Made by a program: the position numbers and the translations under genes
Part shown: piece after piece, positions 43,740 through 56,066 of the stretch
Layout: each line of letters starts with the position of its first letter
Numbering within the stretch: the stretch's first letter is position 1
The notes under the pieces: model-generated
The model's input: only the letters and a program-made list of their open reading frames with translations
Database searches by the model: none
What the model was told of the DNA's origin: nothing
NCBI GenBank assembly: GCA_947311845.1
Contig: CAMZMU010000081.1
Coordinates: 1,889,423-1,953,422 of the forward strand
DNA from: Poa pratensis
Taxonomy: Eukaryota > Streptophyta > Magnoliopsida > Poales > Poaceae
Direction of reading: 5' to 3'
DNA length: 64,000 nt

Positions 43740-46700
43740 ATGGCGCCTAGGCGCGAGAGGGGAGGAGTGCGGAAGGTGAAGCAATCCGTAGCAGAGAAAA
43801 CAGCGATTGAAGCCTCTCGCGCCGCCGCCGCAATTCCCCCGAAGAGGGTGATGTAGGCTATGTTTTCTCCAAGCGCGTATGCTATGAGAAGAAGGTGGAT
43901 CCTGCTCGCCGCGCAGTAGCCTTGGAATTTTGTGGCGGTGAAGAAGTGGGAATCCGTTCCGGAGAAGGTCTTCAGAGAGAAAGTGAAGTGGTCACCTTCC
44001 ACAACTTTTCGGTGATGGGACTATTGCCCCCTTTTTCGTCGTTTTTCCTCGCCATCCTGGAGGTGTTCAGACTGCATATGCTTCATTTGCATCCAAATGC
44101 GGTGTTGATTTTGGCCTCCTTTGCCTATGTGTGCGAGGCATTCATTATGGTAATGCCCTCGGTGGCCTTGTTCCGTCACTTCTTTGTTCCCCACCTGGGA
44201 AGGTCGAAGTGGATAGCCGGCGGGGTTACCTTTCGCCTCAGGAAGTCGTTGGCGCACCAATACCCAGCTATGAAGCTTAACCCAGACTGGGGAGAGTGGA
44301 GGCACAATTGGTACTTCATTTCAGTGGGAGGCTTCAATCCCCACCTCCTGACGCCAACCTTACCTGCCGAGCGTCTGGCCAACTCCAAAGATAGAAGCTC
44401 CCAAGGTCCGGCTCTTGCCCCAATCATTGAAAGACTAGCCGAGCTCCCCAACCAAAGGCTGACATGCTCCGCCATTGTGGGTGACTTCATCCGAAGAGGA
44501 ATCGCCCCGCTGCAGTACGGTCACAGCCGCTGTGGAAGGTTCAGCCGAGGATTGGACTCCTCTTGCAGTGGAAAGAATGGTCGAGCAAGATGCTCTTTCT
44601 GCTCCCGGTGTTCCTTTTCATCTTCCGCCTGAAGTTCTTCCCCTCTTTGAAGGCTCAGGTGCTGCGGTTGCCCGGATCATCATGCCGGAATGCAACGCAT
44701 TTGGGATTGCTGGCACCGAATTCCTGGATCCCCTTCCGGTTCCAGCGCAGAAAGTCGCACTGGGTCAAGGGTCTTCTATAGCTGCTGACTTGCTCGGCGG
44801 GGACGTTTCCCCGGAAGGTCCTGATCTGTCCGACAATGAAGCTGAGGAAGAACTTGCCCCGGACGAGCCTGCCGGGCGCGCGACCTTGCATCTCCCCGAG
44901 AGGCGAGGGAGGTTCAGACGAGGGCCGAGGGTGCAGCGATGGAACTGCTCCCGGAGCAGTCAGCGCACCCAATCCCACTTGACGAGCCAGAGTCGGAAGG
45001 TGACTCCGAAGCTCTCCCTCCTCCGCTCCTAGCTGATGACGGTGCCGAGGAGAGACTGTCGTTGCCGATCCTTTCCGATGCTTTGAAGGAAAGGAGCTGG
45101 AGCGTCCCCGGAGCCAAGCGGACTCGAGGGTAAGTTAGAGTCCTTCTGACCCCGAGCGACGAATCTTTGCCTGACACTTTAATGACGTGACGCCTTGTTT
45201 TCCTCGTAGGTCCCCGGAACTCGGAAGTTCCAGGAAATGCCGCCGGGTCAAGAAGACGTTGAAGCTGGAGAGACCGCAGAGAGAGCTCTGCCATGGACGT
45301 GGAGGAGCCCCCGGCTCCTGTCGAAGCTCCGTCTTTGCAGCGCGGCATCCAGGAAACAGGGGCGAGGATGGTGTGGACCCCCTTCCCCGAATTCGAGAGA
45401 CGACTTCCCCGGCGGGACCGCCAGTGAGCTCCTCGTTGCTTCCGGGTATGTCCTCCCGAAGTTCTGGACATTGTCTTTTCGCGGCCGTGGCGCGGCCCTT
45501 GAAGACTTACTTGCCGCTTTGGCGCAGATCCTGAGGTGGCGGGTTCTCCCGGGAGCAGGCTCGACGTGGAGCCCCCGGAATCCCGTCAAGAACGCCGGAT
45601 TGAGACCGGTCAGTCCTCGCGTGGTACCGTCGTGACGAAGCCCGCGGATACTTCCCTCCCCCCAAGGGGGGTACACGGGAAGCCGGCTTCTCGAGGGCAT
45701 TCCCCAGCGCTGGGGAGTTCCTCGCCTTTGCTTGCGCCGAGATTGAGAAGCGAACGGAGGCTGTTCCAGGTGACGGGGAAGACTCGCGTGCTCGAGAGGT
45801 GAGGCTAGCTGCAGACGAGGAGATGCTCAACGCCCGTGAAATTAGAATAGCTCGTCAAGAGTGGGACCTACAGAAGCGTCTTGGCGACTTCGAGGAGCTG
45901 GAAGAAACCCATTTCGAAGCCTTGGAACAGTTACAACTGAGAGCTTTCCAAGACGAGGTCCGCCTGGAACAAGGGATGGAGAACGCGGCAGGGTGGACCC
46001 GACAGGAAGTTGAGCTGGAGAACACGGAGGCCTTGCGAGCCAAGGACAAGATTATCGATTCCCAAGACAGGCGTCTCAGGAGGCTGGCTGGAGATCTTGA
46101 ATACGAGCGAAAGCGTCTTCGGCAAGCAAAAAAGGAATCCCAGAGAATCCATGATGAGAGGGATGATCTAAGGCGGCAGGTAAAATCCAGCGCCCACACC
46201 ATAGCTGTGTAGCGGGAGGCCTTTGCTCGCGCTGGGGAAGACCAAGAAAGTGCGCTTGCTGGTCGTGCAGAGCTGGAGAAGCAGATCCAGCGCCTGAAAG
46301 AGGCGGTGGCATTCAGGACGAAGCCGTAGCTCGGGCGAGAGCTACCCGGAAGGCTGAGGCTGAAGAGCTGGCTGCAGGCCGCGAGGCAATGGAAGCATCC
46401 AAGTCACAGTCACAAATTGCCTGGGATCAGCACGAGGAGAAGTCCATCCAGCTTAAGGCGGTTCAAGCCGAGCTGAAGGAGACTAAGGCGGCACTGGAGA
46501 AGGAAAAACACCAGTTCCAGCTTCATCGGCGCGAGGATCACAACATCTTGCTCAAGATGTACACGTGGTCCTCGAAGATTGTGAAGGAGTTCACAGATCT
46601 GGGGGTGTCTTCTCCGCCCACCCTCAAGGCTGACCATTCTCGCACTTTTGTGCACTATCTCGCATTCTTGGAGTACGTGGCGACGCTGATTAGGGGCATC

Positions 46701-46913
46701 CGGGAGCGGGCAAGCAGAGCCCCTTGCACGGAAGGAGAGCAGGCGATCCGGCAGGCCATCACCCGTGTCATCGTGGCCCTCCACCAGCGGCACCCGCAGC
46801 TTTCGCTGTTGTCCGAGCTGGAGAGGCTGGAACCCGGGATGCCGACTCCCCCAAACGCTGCTTGTCAGGTGGACGAAATCCTGGGGCGCTTTTCCCGTGA
46901 GGACAACCCGTGA
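43740..46913 (+). pseudogene. Spliced antisense ORF of Gypsy 2 (putative gypsy-type transposon domain + coiled coil)
   Basis: A likely start is MAPRRERGGVRKVKQSVAEK at 43740. A frameshift near 43845 leads into EEGDVGYVFSKRVCYEKK, then the conserved domain (GLLPPFSSFFLAILEVFRL, HLHPNAVLILASFAY, ALFRHFFVPHLGRSKWIAGG, GEWRHNWYF, RGIAPLQ). An 80 bp intron at 45130-45209 (GTAAGTTAG...CCTCGTAG) falls at the same place as in element 1. The C-terminal charged coiled-coil region is split by a stop at 46210-46212 and a further shift before 46389, and it ends SREDNP at 46913. Compared with element 1 this copy keeps the N-terminal region. The product's role is unknown; Pfam-type annotation of this family is only 'putative gypsy type transposon'. 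Confidence 0.7.
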
Positions 46914-47417
46914 GCCTGCGAGGTCCTGCAAGGGACAGGACAATACCAAAGGCCATGAACCAAGCTTTTGCAATTGTATCGCCGAAAGGCTTATGAACTT
47001 TGTACTTTGAATGTAAATAACCTTTTCCCGAATTACATGAGTTTTATTGCACTCGTGGGTGCTTAACGCTCTCAGGAAGGATCCAAGGGCGCGAGCGCTA
47101 ACCAGCCGTGAGCAATCAGACTGATCTGAAGTGCTGACACAGGGCACAACCCCCCCAGGGGCCCATCGGTATTGACCGTACGGACCTCAGCCCACGACTC
47201 CACTGCCAGAGGGAAACTGACAGTATTGTCGTGGGGCGCTACCCCAAGATTACGCCCGCTTTCGCTTTAGCCAAAGTGTATAAAACCGATGCAACCAGGA
47301 AAAAGCCCGCGCGAGCGCGTTTGTACTTAGCTCGCAATTAGCCTCATTTCGGTATATTCCGGCAATTACTTCGTCACGCTGCCGCCGTAGCGGGTTTTCT
47401 ATGCCGTTTTCAGGCAT
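46914..47417. other. Noncoding interior of Gypsy 2
   Basis: Downstream of the antisense ORF. TGTACTTTGAATGTAAATAA and CGTGGGTGCTTA resemble the equivalent stretch in element 1 (12600-12760, other strand). No ORF is supported. Confidence 0.5.
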
Positions 47418-47489
47418 AATTCTGCCCTGCCCCCAAAAGAAAGAGTCTTTGCTGTAGGCGACGCATGGCGACTCCCCTAGGCGACTCGC

Positions 47490-50400
47490 ATGGCGACTCT
47501 AGGGCAATCTAGGGTTTCCACCACCTCCCACCGCCGGCCTGCACTCCGCGGCCGTCGCCCCCCCCCCTTCCCTCTCAGCCATGTCTCAGTCCTTCCTCCA
47601 GGCCCGGGCTGCTGGAGATGGAGGGCCCTTTTCTCCCACGATCTCACGAAGACCATCGACGACATCTTCGAAGGTTTCGTCTGGCTGGATCCGAAGGCCA
47701 GCACGTCCGCCTCATTGATGCGCATGGGTACGTCGTTGATGCGCACCCACTCAAGGTACGCGAATTCATTCGCCCTGGATCTGAGATCACTTTCCCATGC
47801 CACCGCGTTAAGGTTCAGCGTAGAATTTCTCTTGTGGATGGGATCTTAATGGATCGTGGAAATCTTGTAATCATCCCTCGAGATCAAGGGCCAGTGCCTT
47901 TGCTAGATAAAACCACCTTTGATCCTGCCAACATGCTTGTGCATGCATCCCGTGTTCTGGATCTGGATTTCTCTCGGGGTCAGGCTTTTGCCAAAGAGGT
48001 CTGGAATCTCTTCCGTGATACAGTGCATCCGACTGAATTTTCTGAACATTTCACTTTGGTGGTATCTTTTGGACGTGCTTCCTTTCGTTTGGATGAGGAC
48101 ACAGTCAGTCTGGCCCTTGAGGCTGTTCTTGGAGGGTTTTGTGGTAGCTTACATGTCACTCATCTGCGTGATCGGGTCTTCTCTTTTCGGGTTTCATCTA
48201 AGGCAGTGGGTTTTCATGTTCTTGAGCTGAATCGGTTCGTTGCTTCCAGTTTAAATGCTTTTTTCATCTGTGGGGTTTTGGTGGCCCAAATTGGCAGAAA
48301 GAGTTCAAGCTTTGGAATTCTGAAACTGAGAATGATTGGACAACAGTGCGATCTCGCAAGGCTGTGCAAAAAGGCTATGTCAAAAAGGTTTTCCGTCAGT
48401 TTGCCCCAAGGAGAGTTGTGGTTAAAACACCCTCTCAGAGAGTTGTGGTTCATGAACCCTCTCGGCTCAGATCAGTCATTCTTGCCCCCTCCATTGCATT
48501 GCAGGAATCGCCTGTCGCCCCCATTCAGTTTGGTTCTTTTAACAGTGGCAACCGCAGTCCTCCAACACTGCATACTTCTTCAGTTAATGAAGGTTTGCAG
48601 AATACAGATAAGGAAACCGCAATTTCTGAGGCGGAATTGGCGGGTGGTGCCGTTTCAAACACTAATGGGCCATCCGTGATCGTGCCTTCGGCAGAGGAAG
48701 CAAATGAGGCCTTTGCAAAGATGATTGACTCCATGGGGCCCAAGTTTGGAACTGTTCGCGCTGCCTCAGTGCCAAGCATAGCACGGCTGATTGTACGGGC
48801 CGAATCCGCTGCTGGGCTTGTTCTCAATTGGGCCATATTCGGAAAAACTGCACAGGGGCAAAAACGTCTTTTCATTGGGTAGCGAAGACGCCAGGCCCTG
48901 TCTTATCGGCCGTGACCGTCGAGGACTCTGCTAAATCTCTTGCTTCCCCTGTTATTAACCCCAAACCCTCGTCTCCCGCAACACTTCCAATCCCCTGCGA
49001 GGCGACAGCGGCGGAAGCGGCGACATCGGTGACATCGGCGACAATGGCGAACTTCCCTGTCGACCCTGCGCGGTTCACACCGACGGGGATGTTCGTTGAT
49101 CAGCCGTGGGGAGATGATGAGCGGCCGGCGAGGATGTACGTCACGGCTACTGCGGCGCCGATTAGGCGGAACGAGTCCTGGGCCATCATCCAGCTTGAGC
49201 CCAGACCTCCGGGAGCAGAAATCAACGATCTTCTAGAGAAATCGTCGACTACATCTGGCAGCATCACCATTGGGAGGTATTGAACTTCTCTGAAAGCGCA
49301 GTTGGTATTGGGGTTATTCGTATGCCAGACCAGATTACTCGTGATTTGCTAGTCAACACCAATGCTGTCCCCTTTGGCAATGGCCGTGTTCTGTCTTTTG
49401 CTCGTCATGATGAAGGAGATAATTTTAGAGCCACCACTACACTCGCCTGGGTTGGATTATGCTGCTTAACCTGCCCTTTGATTACCGCAATGATGAATTT
49501 CTGCGTGAGACAGTTAGCCAATTTGGCAAATTTAGGAACTGGCACAGAGAAGACCCTTCGCCTGTTCGTACTCTGATCAGATGTTATTATGGTGGTGCCC
49601 GGGACATTCCTCGCTCCATTGTGGTGCGTGAAACTCAGAGGTTTGGTGGTGTGGTGGTCTCTTGGACAGTTCCTGTTTATATCCTGAACAGTGAGCAGGC
49701 AGATGTGCTCCCAGGTGATGAATCACCACCTCCAGAGGATGGCAATCCACACCCTGTCCATGACATAGCCCCTGGGAACCATGAAGCTAATTGGGTTCCC
49801 CCTAATGTGGATGATGGAGCTCCTGTTTGGGGACAATGGCATGAGGAAGCTGCTGGTGATAATGTTGGCCAGGAAAACTGGGAGCAGCATGTGCCCCCAG
49901 TCCCCCCACAGCAGCAAGAAAATGAAAACCAGGCTCAGTCCTCTATCACCATACAACTGTCAGATGGTTCTGTTGATTCTGTGCAATTTGTGCAAGCTGC
50001 AGGGCCAGTACATTTTGTTAATGTGCAGCCAAATGGTGTTGCAGCTCAAGCTGAGCCAGAGGAGCCAGAGGCACCAGATGCAGCCCAAGAGCAAGCTGCA
50101 CAAGTTATCCAGTGGTTCCTGCAGGCCAACTCCTAGCATTGGAGCAGGAAGCAATGCGGCACCTGAGGCACCTGATGCACAGATCATTGCTGTTGAGCAT
50201 GATGAGAATGTTGCCCCTGAACACATGGAGGTGGACAACCAACTGGCCCTAGTACCTTTTATCCCAACAATTATCCCTGATGTACAGCAAGAGGAGCATG
50301 ATTTTAAACTGCTATTGCCTAACCCCATCACTGCCTGGATGGAGTACTATGCTAAACATCAGTTCTCCATCATGTTTGCAAACCAGGAGAGAAATCCTGC

Positions 50401-50807
50401 TCTGCCTTGGAAAGATGCTGTCCTGGGAGGAGAAACACATCTATCTGAGCCTAGCTCGGGCCCAGGTGGTTTCAGTGGAGAAGATGAACAAGAAAAGGGG
50501 TAGAGCCCCTAAAGGATCTGCTTTGGTGATCACAGAAGTCAGGCACTCCACCAGAAGTGCAGTCAAGAAGATGGGGTTCAAGCTGGTGCCAATGCAGGAC
50601 AAGCCAGAACAGAGGAAGAAGCCAAGATCAGCTAAACCTAGAGAGCAGGAGGGAAGCTCTGCTAGTACCTCTGCACCAGTTGAGACACCAATTTCAGTCC
50701 TCCAGAAGGCGGGAAAGCTGCTTGAAATTCCAGATGCAGAGTTGACAGAGGAGAGGCTTAATGCTGCTCCCTCCAAGCCCACAAGCCCAATTCCTTCCGA
50801 TGATTAA
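47490..50807 (+). pseudogene. LINE ORF1 (gag-like, CCHC), frameshifted
   Basis: Coding segments switch frame near 47690, 48262, 48800, 49283, 50140 and 50490. The N-terminal region has IDAHGYVVDAHPLKVREF and FRLDEDTVSLALEAVLGGF. A zinc knuckle CWACSQLGHIRKNC (CX2CX4HX4C) lies at about 48811-48852, visible only in the third frame. Then come an RNA-binding-like segment (about 49290-49720), an acidic Pro/Gln-rich stretch (49720-50460) and a basic C-terminus with RHSTRSAVKKMGFKL. That order fits the long ORF1 of grass LINEs. The product would coat LINE RNA. As it stands no continuous protein is possible. Confidence 0.75.
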
Positions 50808-51031
50808 TAAGGCCCATTGCAGTACTGGGTTCTGGGGCGTGGGATGGATGCTTTTGGAAAGTTACCTGTTATCTAAATCTGCTGTGGCCCTTTGTTATAT
50901 GGGCTGGTCTTTTGTTGCCTCCTCTTGGGCTTTTATGTTTCCTGTTCTATCAGACTTGGTCACAGTTATGTTATTTGTGTGCTGTCCAATTATGTTGGAC
51001 AACTGCTTTGCAACTTATTATATGGGTTTTA

Positions 51032-54000
51032 ATGGATAGTACATCTAATACTTTCCTTGCCTGGTTGATCTTTGATTGGAATGTCAGAGGTCTTAATGAT
51101 AAAGAAAAAAGAACCCATGTGTATGCTAAAATTGATGAAAGCAATGCTGCCATTGTCTGCTTACAGGAAACTAAGTGTGAAAATTTTGATCATTCCTTCA
51201 TCAGAAGTTTTTGCCCTAAGAGATTTGATCAATTTGTTTTCTCCCCTTCTGTGGGTGCTTCTGGGGGATTAATTATTCTATGGAATAGTGCTATCTTTAA
51301 AGGAGAACTTCTGGAAATTCACAGATCTGCAATAAGAATGAAATTTACTTCCACACATAATTCTGAATCCTGGAACTTGGTAAATGTCTATGGCCCATGT
51401 GCTGGTGTGGAAAGAGATAATTTTGTCACTTGGCTCTATAATCTTTCTATCCCTAGTAATGATATCTGGATGATTTTGGGGGATTTTAATTTCATCAGAT
51501 CTGTGGAAAATAGAAACAAGCCTGGAGCTAATATGAATGACATTTTTCTTTTTAATGACATCATTAGCCACCTGGGGCTTCAGGAAATTCCTGTAAAAGG
51601 AAGGACATATACCTGGTCAAATATGCAGGAACAGCCTCTGTTGGAACAGCTGGATTGGTTCTTCACTTCATGTGCTTGGACTCTAAAGTACCCAAATACA
51701 ACAGTTTCCCCTATGGCCAGGCCCACCTCTGATCATGTCCCCCTTCTGGTCAGAATATCCACAGTGATACCAAAAGCAAAGATTTTTCGTTTTGAAAATC
51801 ATTGGACAAAACAACCAGGTTTTCTGGAGCTTGTCAGTAAGGTTTGGAATCAGCCAGTGAGGGCAAAAAGCAGTGTGGGTATCATATCTGCTAAGCTGAA
51901 ACTGCTCAGGCCAGTTCTGAAGAAATGGGGCAAATCCCTCTCACACATCAAAACACTTATTGAGAAGTGTAATTTGGTCATTTTATTTTTTGATCAGCTG
52001 GAAGACGACAGAGGTCTGAGTAATCCTGAATTTAACTTCAGGAATATTGTGAAAGTGCATCATAAAAAATTGCTTGGCATACAATCTGATTACTGGAAAC
52101 AAAGATGCACTGTGAGATGGGTACAATTAAGTGGAGAAAACACCAAATATTTCCATGCCAGAGCAACTGAGAGATACAGGCAGAATACAATTTCTTCTAT
52201 TATGGACCAGGATGGCTCCATTATGACGGAGCATGACGAAAAGGCTTTTGCCTTCTGGCAGTGTTACAAGAACAGGATGGGAGTGTCTAATACAACTGTA
52301 ACCCCCTTTTGCCTGGAAAATATTATCTCACCAGTGGATGGCCTCCATAATCTGGGAAACCCCTTTTCCCCTGATGAAATTGAAAATGTTGTGAAATTCT
52401 TGAAGCCGGATAAAGCTCCTGGACCTGATGGGTTTACTGGACTTTTTATTAAACACTGCTGGCCAATTATAAAAGGAGACTTCTACAAAATGTGTGCAGA
52501 TTTCTCTAATGGGCATGCCTCTTTACAGAACATTAATGGTTCCTTTATCACACTGGTTCCAAAGAAGCAGTCTCCTGAATCTGTCAATGACTTTAGGCCC
52601 ATTTCGCTGACAAACACCTGCCTCAAGTTTCTGACAAAAATAATAGCAAATAGAGTGCAGGACATTATCACTAAATGTATTCATGAGAACCAGTACGGGT
52701 TCATCAAGAGCAGAACAATCCAGGACTGCCTAGCCTGGTGCTTTGAGTACATCCATCAGTGTAAGCAATCCAAGAGGAAAATTGTCTTGTTCAAAATTGA
52801 TTTTGAGAAGGCCTTTGATACTATTGAACATGATGCTATACTGAAAATTCTGAAATGTAAAGGATTTCCTCCCATGATCATCCAGTGGGTTAAGGAGATC
52901 TTATCCTCAGGAACCTCTTCTGTGCTGTTAAATGGGTTGCCTGGTAGACAATTTCATTGTAAAAGAGGAGTGAGACAGGGAGATCCTTTATCACCTCTTC
53001 TTATGTTCTGGGAGGAGATCTGCTGCAGAGCATTGTCAATTTGGCTTTAGCTGAGGGCCTTCTGCAGCTCCCAATTCCAGTAGGAGATAAATACCCAATT
53101 GTACAATATGCAGATGACACTCTGATTATCTTGCCTGCTGACCCGGAACAGTTAAAAGTTTTCAAGAAGTTGCTTGATCAATATGCTGGGTTTACTGGCC
53201 TAAAAGTGAATTATCATAAATCCTCTATGATCCCTATTAATTTGGATGCAGAGGAAGCTGCTGGCCTTGCAGGATTATGGGTTGCCAAGTTGCTGCAATG
53301 CCTTTTACATATCTGGGTCTACCCATGGGAACTACTAGACCCACAATCAGAGACCTGGCCCCTCTGGTGGATAGAATTGAAAGAAGATTGTCTGCTACTG
53401 TGTCTTTTCTTTCATATGGAGACAGCCTAGTGCTGGTCAATTCTGTGCTTTCCTCCCTGCCCACATATTTTATGCTGATTCTAGTGATACCTAAGGGGAT
53501 TATTGAAATAATCGACAGAGCCAGGAGAAGATGTTTATGGAGAAAAGACAAGAACAAAGAAAGAGTTAATTCCTTGGCAGCTTGGGACATGGTTTGTAGA
53601 CCAAAGGAGAAAGGAGGGCTGGGAATTATAAACCTACATGTCCAAAATCGAGCTCTGCTTCTGAAACATCTTGATAAGTTCTATAACAATGCTGATTTGC
53701 CATGGGTTAAACTCATTAGGGATTCTTACTATTTCGAGACTGTACCACATGCTGTTGTTCTCAGTGGATCTTTCTGGTGGAGAGCTATTCTAAATCTCTC
53801 GGATACCTGGAGGTCGATCTCACATTGCCAGGTCAGCAGTGGCACCTCTGCTCTATTCTGGGAGGATGCTTGGCATGGTGTGCCCCTGGCAGGAAAATTC
53901 CCTAGGCTTTTCTCCTTTGCCAAGGATAAGCTAGCCTCAGTGAAGGATTTCATTGCCCTTGAGCAATTGTCTGATGGATTTCAGCTGCCTCTGTCTATGG

Positions 54001-54632
54001 AGGCCTTCCAGGAGTACAATTCCCTTCATACTATGCTGGAGGGAGTTGAACTTCAGCAGGGGGATGACAAGTGGATATATAACTTCAGTAAAGGAGTATA
54101 CTCCCCCAAAAGTTACTACAACCTTCATTTCTCCTCACTTCCAAAGCATGGGCCTTCTGAGTCTATATGGAAATCGAAGTGCATGTCGAAACACAAAGTC
54201 TTTGCATGGTTACTGTTACATGACAGACTTAACACAAAGGATATGATGTTGAGGAGGCAATGGAAGGTGACTGACAATAATGACTGTGTGCTCTGTAATG
54301 CACACTGCCTTGAGGACTGGAGCCATCTGTTCTTCAAGTGCATGTACAGCTCTAGGATCTGGAATTATTTACAGATAGAGTGGATTGATGACACACATGC
54401 AGCCTGTCTACAACATGCAAAAAAGAATTTTTCTGGACCTTGTTTCACAGAAGTTTTGATTTTAGCCTGCTGGAACATATGGAAACAGCGTAATGCTTGG
54501 ATCTTCAAGGATATTAGACCCACCTTCAGGGGCTGGAAGGCTGGGTTTGTACATGACGCCTCTCTGCTTAAGTACAGAGTAAAGGCTAAGGTTCTTCCTC
54601 TCTTAGAATCATGGCTTAATAGTCTTGTATAG
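51032..54632 (+). pseudogene. LINE ORF2: AP endonuclease - reverse transcriptase - zf-RVT, two frameshifts
   Basis: I start it at the ATG at 51032, just before the endonuclease fold. Endonuclease motifs: FDWNVRGLND, CLQETKC, GDFNFIRS, LDWFFTS, SDHVPLL. Reverse transcriptase motifs: KAPGPDGF, FRPISLTN, KIDFEKAFDTIEH (motif A), GVRQGDPLSPLL (motif B), QYADDTLI (motif C). The C-terminal zf-RVT has KHKVFAWLLLHDRLNTKDM and CVLCNAHCLEDWSHLFFKC. Frameshifts near 53005 (between motifs B and C) and 53276 (before YLGLPMG) break it. Otherwise there is no internal stop in about 1,200 codons, so decay is light. The enzyme nicks target DNA and copies LINE RNA there; the 16 bp TSD is the expected trace. Confidence 0.9.
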
Positions 54633-54869
54633 TTTAGTTTAGTTCTATTTTCTGTTTGTACAGTTTTGCTCTCTGTAAATATGTACTTGTTACTTTGTGG
54701 GGATGAATAAAAGGCTGTGGGGGGCTCCCCTGCAGTAGTTAAAGCTTCAAAAAAATTCTGCCCTGCCCCACAATTCTTGGCGGGAACAGGGCTTCCGTGC
54801 CGAAATATACCCAAGGGCCCAGTGCACCCTCATGGGGACTGGTCCTTGCATGCCGCTTGAAGGCACAAC

Positions 54870-55045
54870 TGGCTGGCTGACGCCGGTCCGGAGACCCTGG
54901 AGGCCACCTTCTTGGTGATCCGGCAACAGGCTGGCATGATGGAAATGCCGGTCCAGAGACCCTCGTGCTGCGAAACCCGGAGGCCACCGTTTTGGCGATC
55001 CAGCAACTGGCTGGCATGGTGTTGATGCCGGTCCGGAGATCCTAA
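54870..55045 (-). repeat. GGTCTCCGGACCGGC tandem repeats after gag of Gypsy 2
   Basis: On the plus strand GCCGGTCCGGAGACC is at 54882, with variants at 54947 (one change) and 55027 (last bases differ), spaced by about 65-80 bp. It occupies the same place relative to gag as the repeats at 12051-12260. Confidence 0.75.
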
Positions 55046-55051
55046 TGCTGC

Positions 55052-55870
55052 TCACTTCTGAGGGCTGGAGGCCAACCACTTTGCGATCCAGTACTTCTGG
55101 GGAGGTCCACTCGGTCCCGGGTGTATTGTCACTATATGACCCGGGAGTTCCCATTCTCCTTCGTCAGAATTGCTGCAGACGAAAGTTTGGTCCCAACTGG
55201 CAGCAGTTAATCTTTGACAATCTTGTGTCCGTTGGTCTGGGGTTGGTTCTTCACGCCCTTCAGTCTGAGTAGAGGCATTAGCGAAAGTCCGAAAATATTT
55301 CCCTTTCTGCGGAGCTCCGGGATTGGCCTTGGTTTTCTTCGACTTCTTGGTGAAGGGGCAATCTCTGCAGATATGTCCTGGTTCGCCGCAGGCATAGCAC
55401 TCCCCATTGTTCTACCTTAACTGAATATCGTTGAACTGGCGGCACTCTTCCAGACTGTGTCTATCAGATCTGTGATACATGCACCACACTCCAGGCTGGC
55501 CATCCTTGCGCAGAGGAATCTTGAGCTCTTGGGGCACGTAAATGAGAGGATCTTCTAGGTGAGGATCATCTTCCGTGCTCTGATATGGGCCCTCGCCTTT
55601 CAGAGGTTGCGCTCCAGGTGGTACATCAGAGCAGAGTTCCTCCCTTTCCTCGTGCGTCCACGAGGGGGAAGGTACATCAATGCTCGTGGCGTTTTCCTGA
55701 GGCCTTTCCTCGCTGATTAAAGGACTAACATATGCCGCTGGTCGTATGATCTGTGCTCCAAAGTCCCGGCCCTTGGTGGCGGATGTCGACGAGGACTCCT
55801 CTAGGACAAAACCGAGCCCTGGATACCGCAGAAACTCCATGGCTGCCTTAGCCTTTCTCTTCTTTGTCAT
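55052..55870 (-). pseudogene. gag: Gag-like protein with CCHC knuckle (Gypsy 2), one premature stop
   Basis: 273 codons including the stop, collinear with the gag of element 1 from MTKKRKAKAAMEFL onward. A single TAG at 55414-55412 interrupts it just before the zinc knuckle CYACGEPGHICRDC. Beyond the stop the same frame stays open and matches element 1 (FRTFANASTQTE, ASWDQTF, ELPGHIVTI, IAKWLAS) to the TGA at 55054-55052. The rest of the frame is undamaged, so the break looks young or tolerated. No protease or RT follows. Confidence 0.8.
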
Positions 55871-56044
55871 CTTGGCCGGTGGATCTGGCGCCTCGCTCGT
55901 GAGAGTCGAAACTAGTGTCACCCTGGAGGCGTCGGAGGACTTGAAGCGGATCTTGTCACGGACGAAAAGCTCGACGCAGAACTTGACGATGAACTTGACG
56001 CGGAACTTGAGGTTGACAAAGAAGAAGACGAATCCAGCGCTTGC

Positions 56045-56065
56045 ACCCCCTACCTGGCGCGCCTG
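56045..56065 (-). promoter_or_regulatory. Primer-binding region of Gypsy 2
   Basis: Minus-strand GGCGCGCCAGGTAGGGGG lies next to the right LTR, matching the element 1 site. The first T of TGG is replaced by A (CAGGCGCGCC) here. Confidence 0.55.
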
Positions 56066-56066
56066 A

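Larger units (their letters stand above)
47434..54753 (+). mobile_element. LINE (L1-type) non-LTR retrotransposon, apparently full length
   Basis: It is flanked by the 16 bp TSD AATTCTGCCCTGCCCC (47418-47433 and 54754-54769), and the joined flanks are Gypsy 2 interior. It has a GC-rich 5' leader, ORF1 (gag-like with zinc knuckle), ORF2 (endonuclease, RT, zf-RVT) and a short A run at the 3' end. At 7.3 kb with both ORFs it is probably full length. Both ORFs are now frameshifted. Confidence 0.9.
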
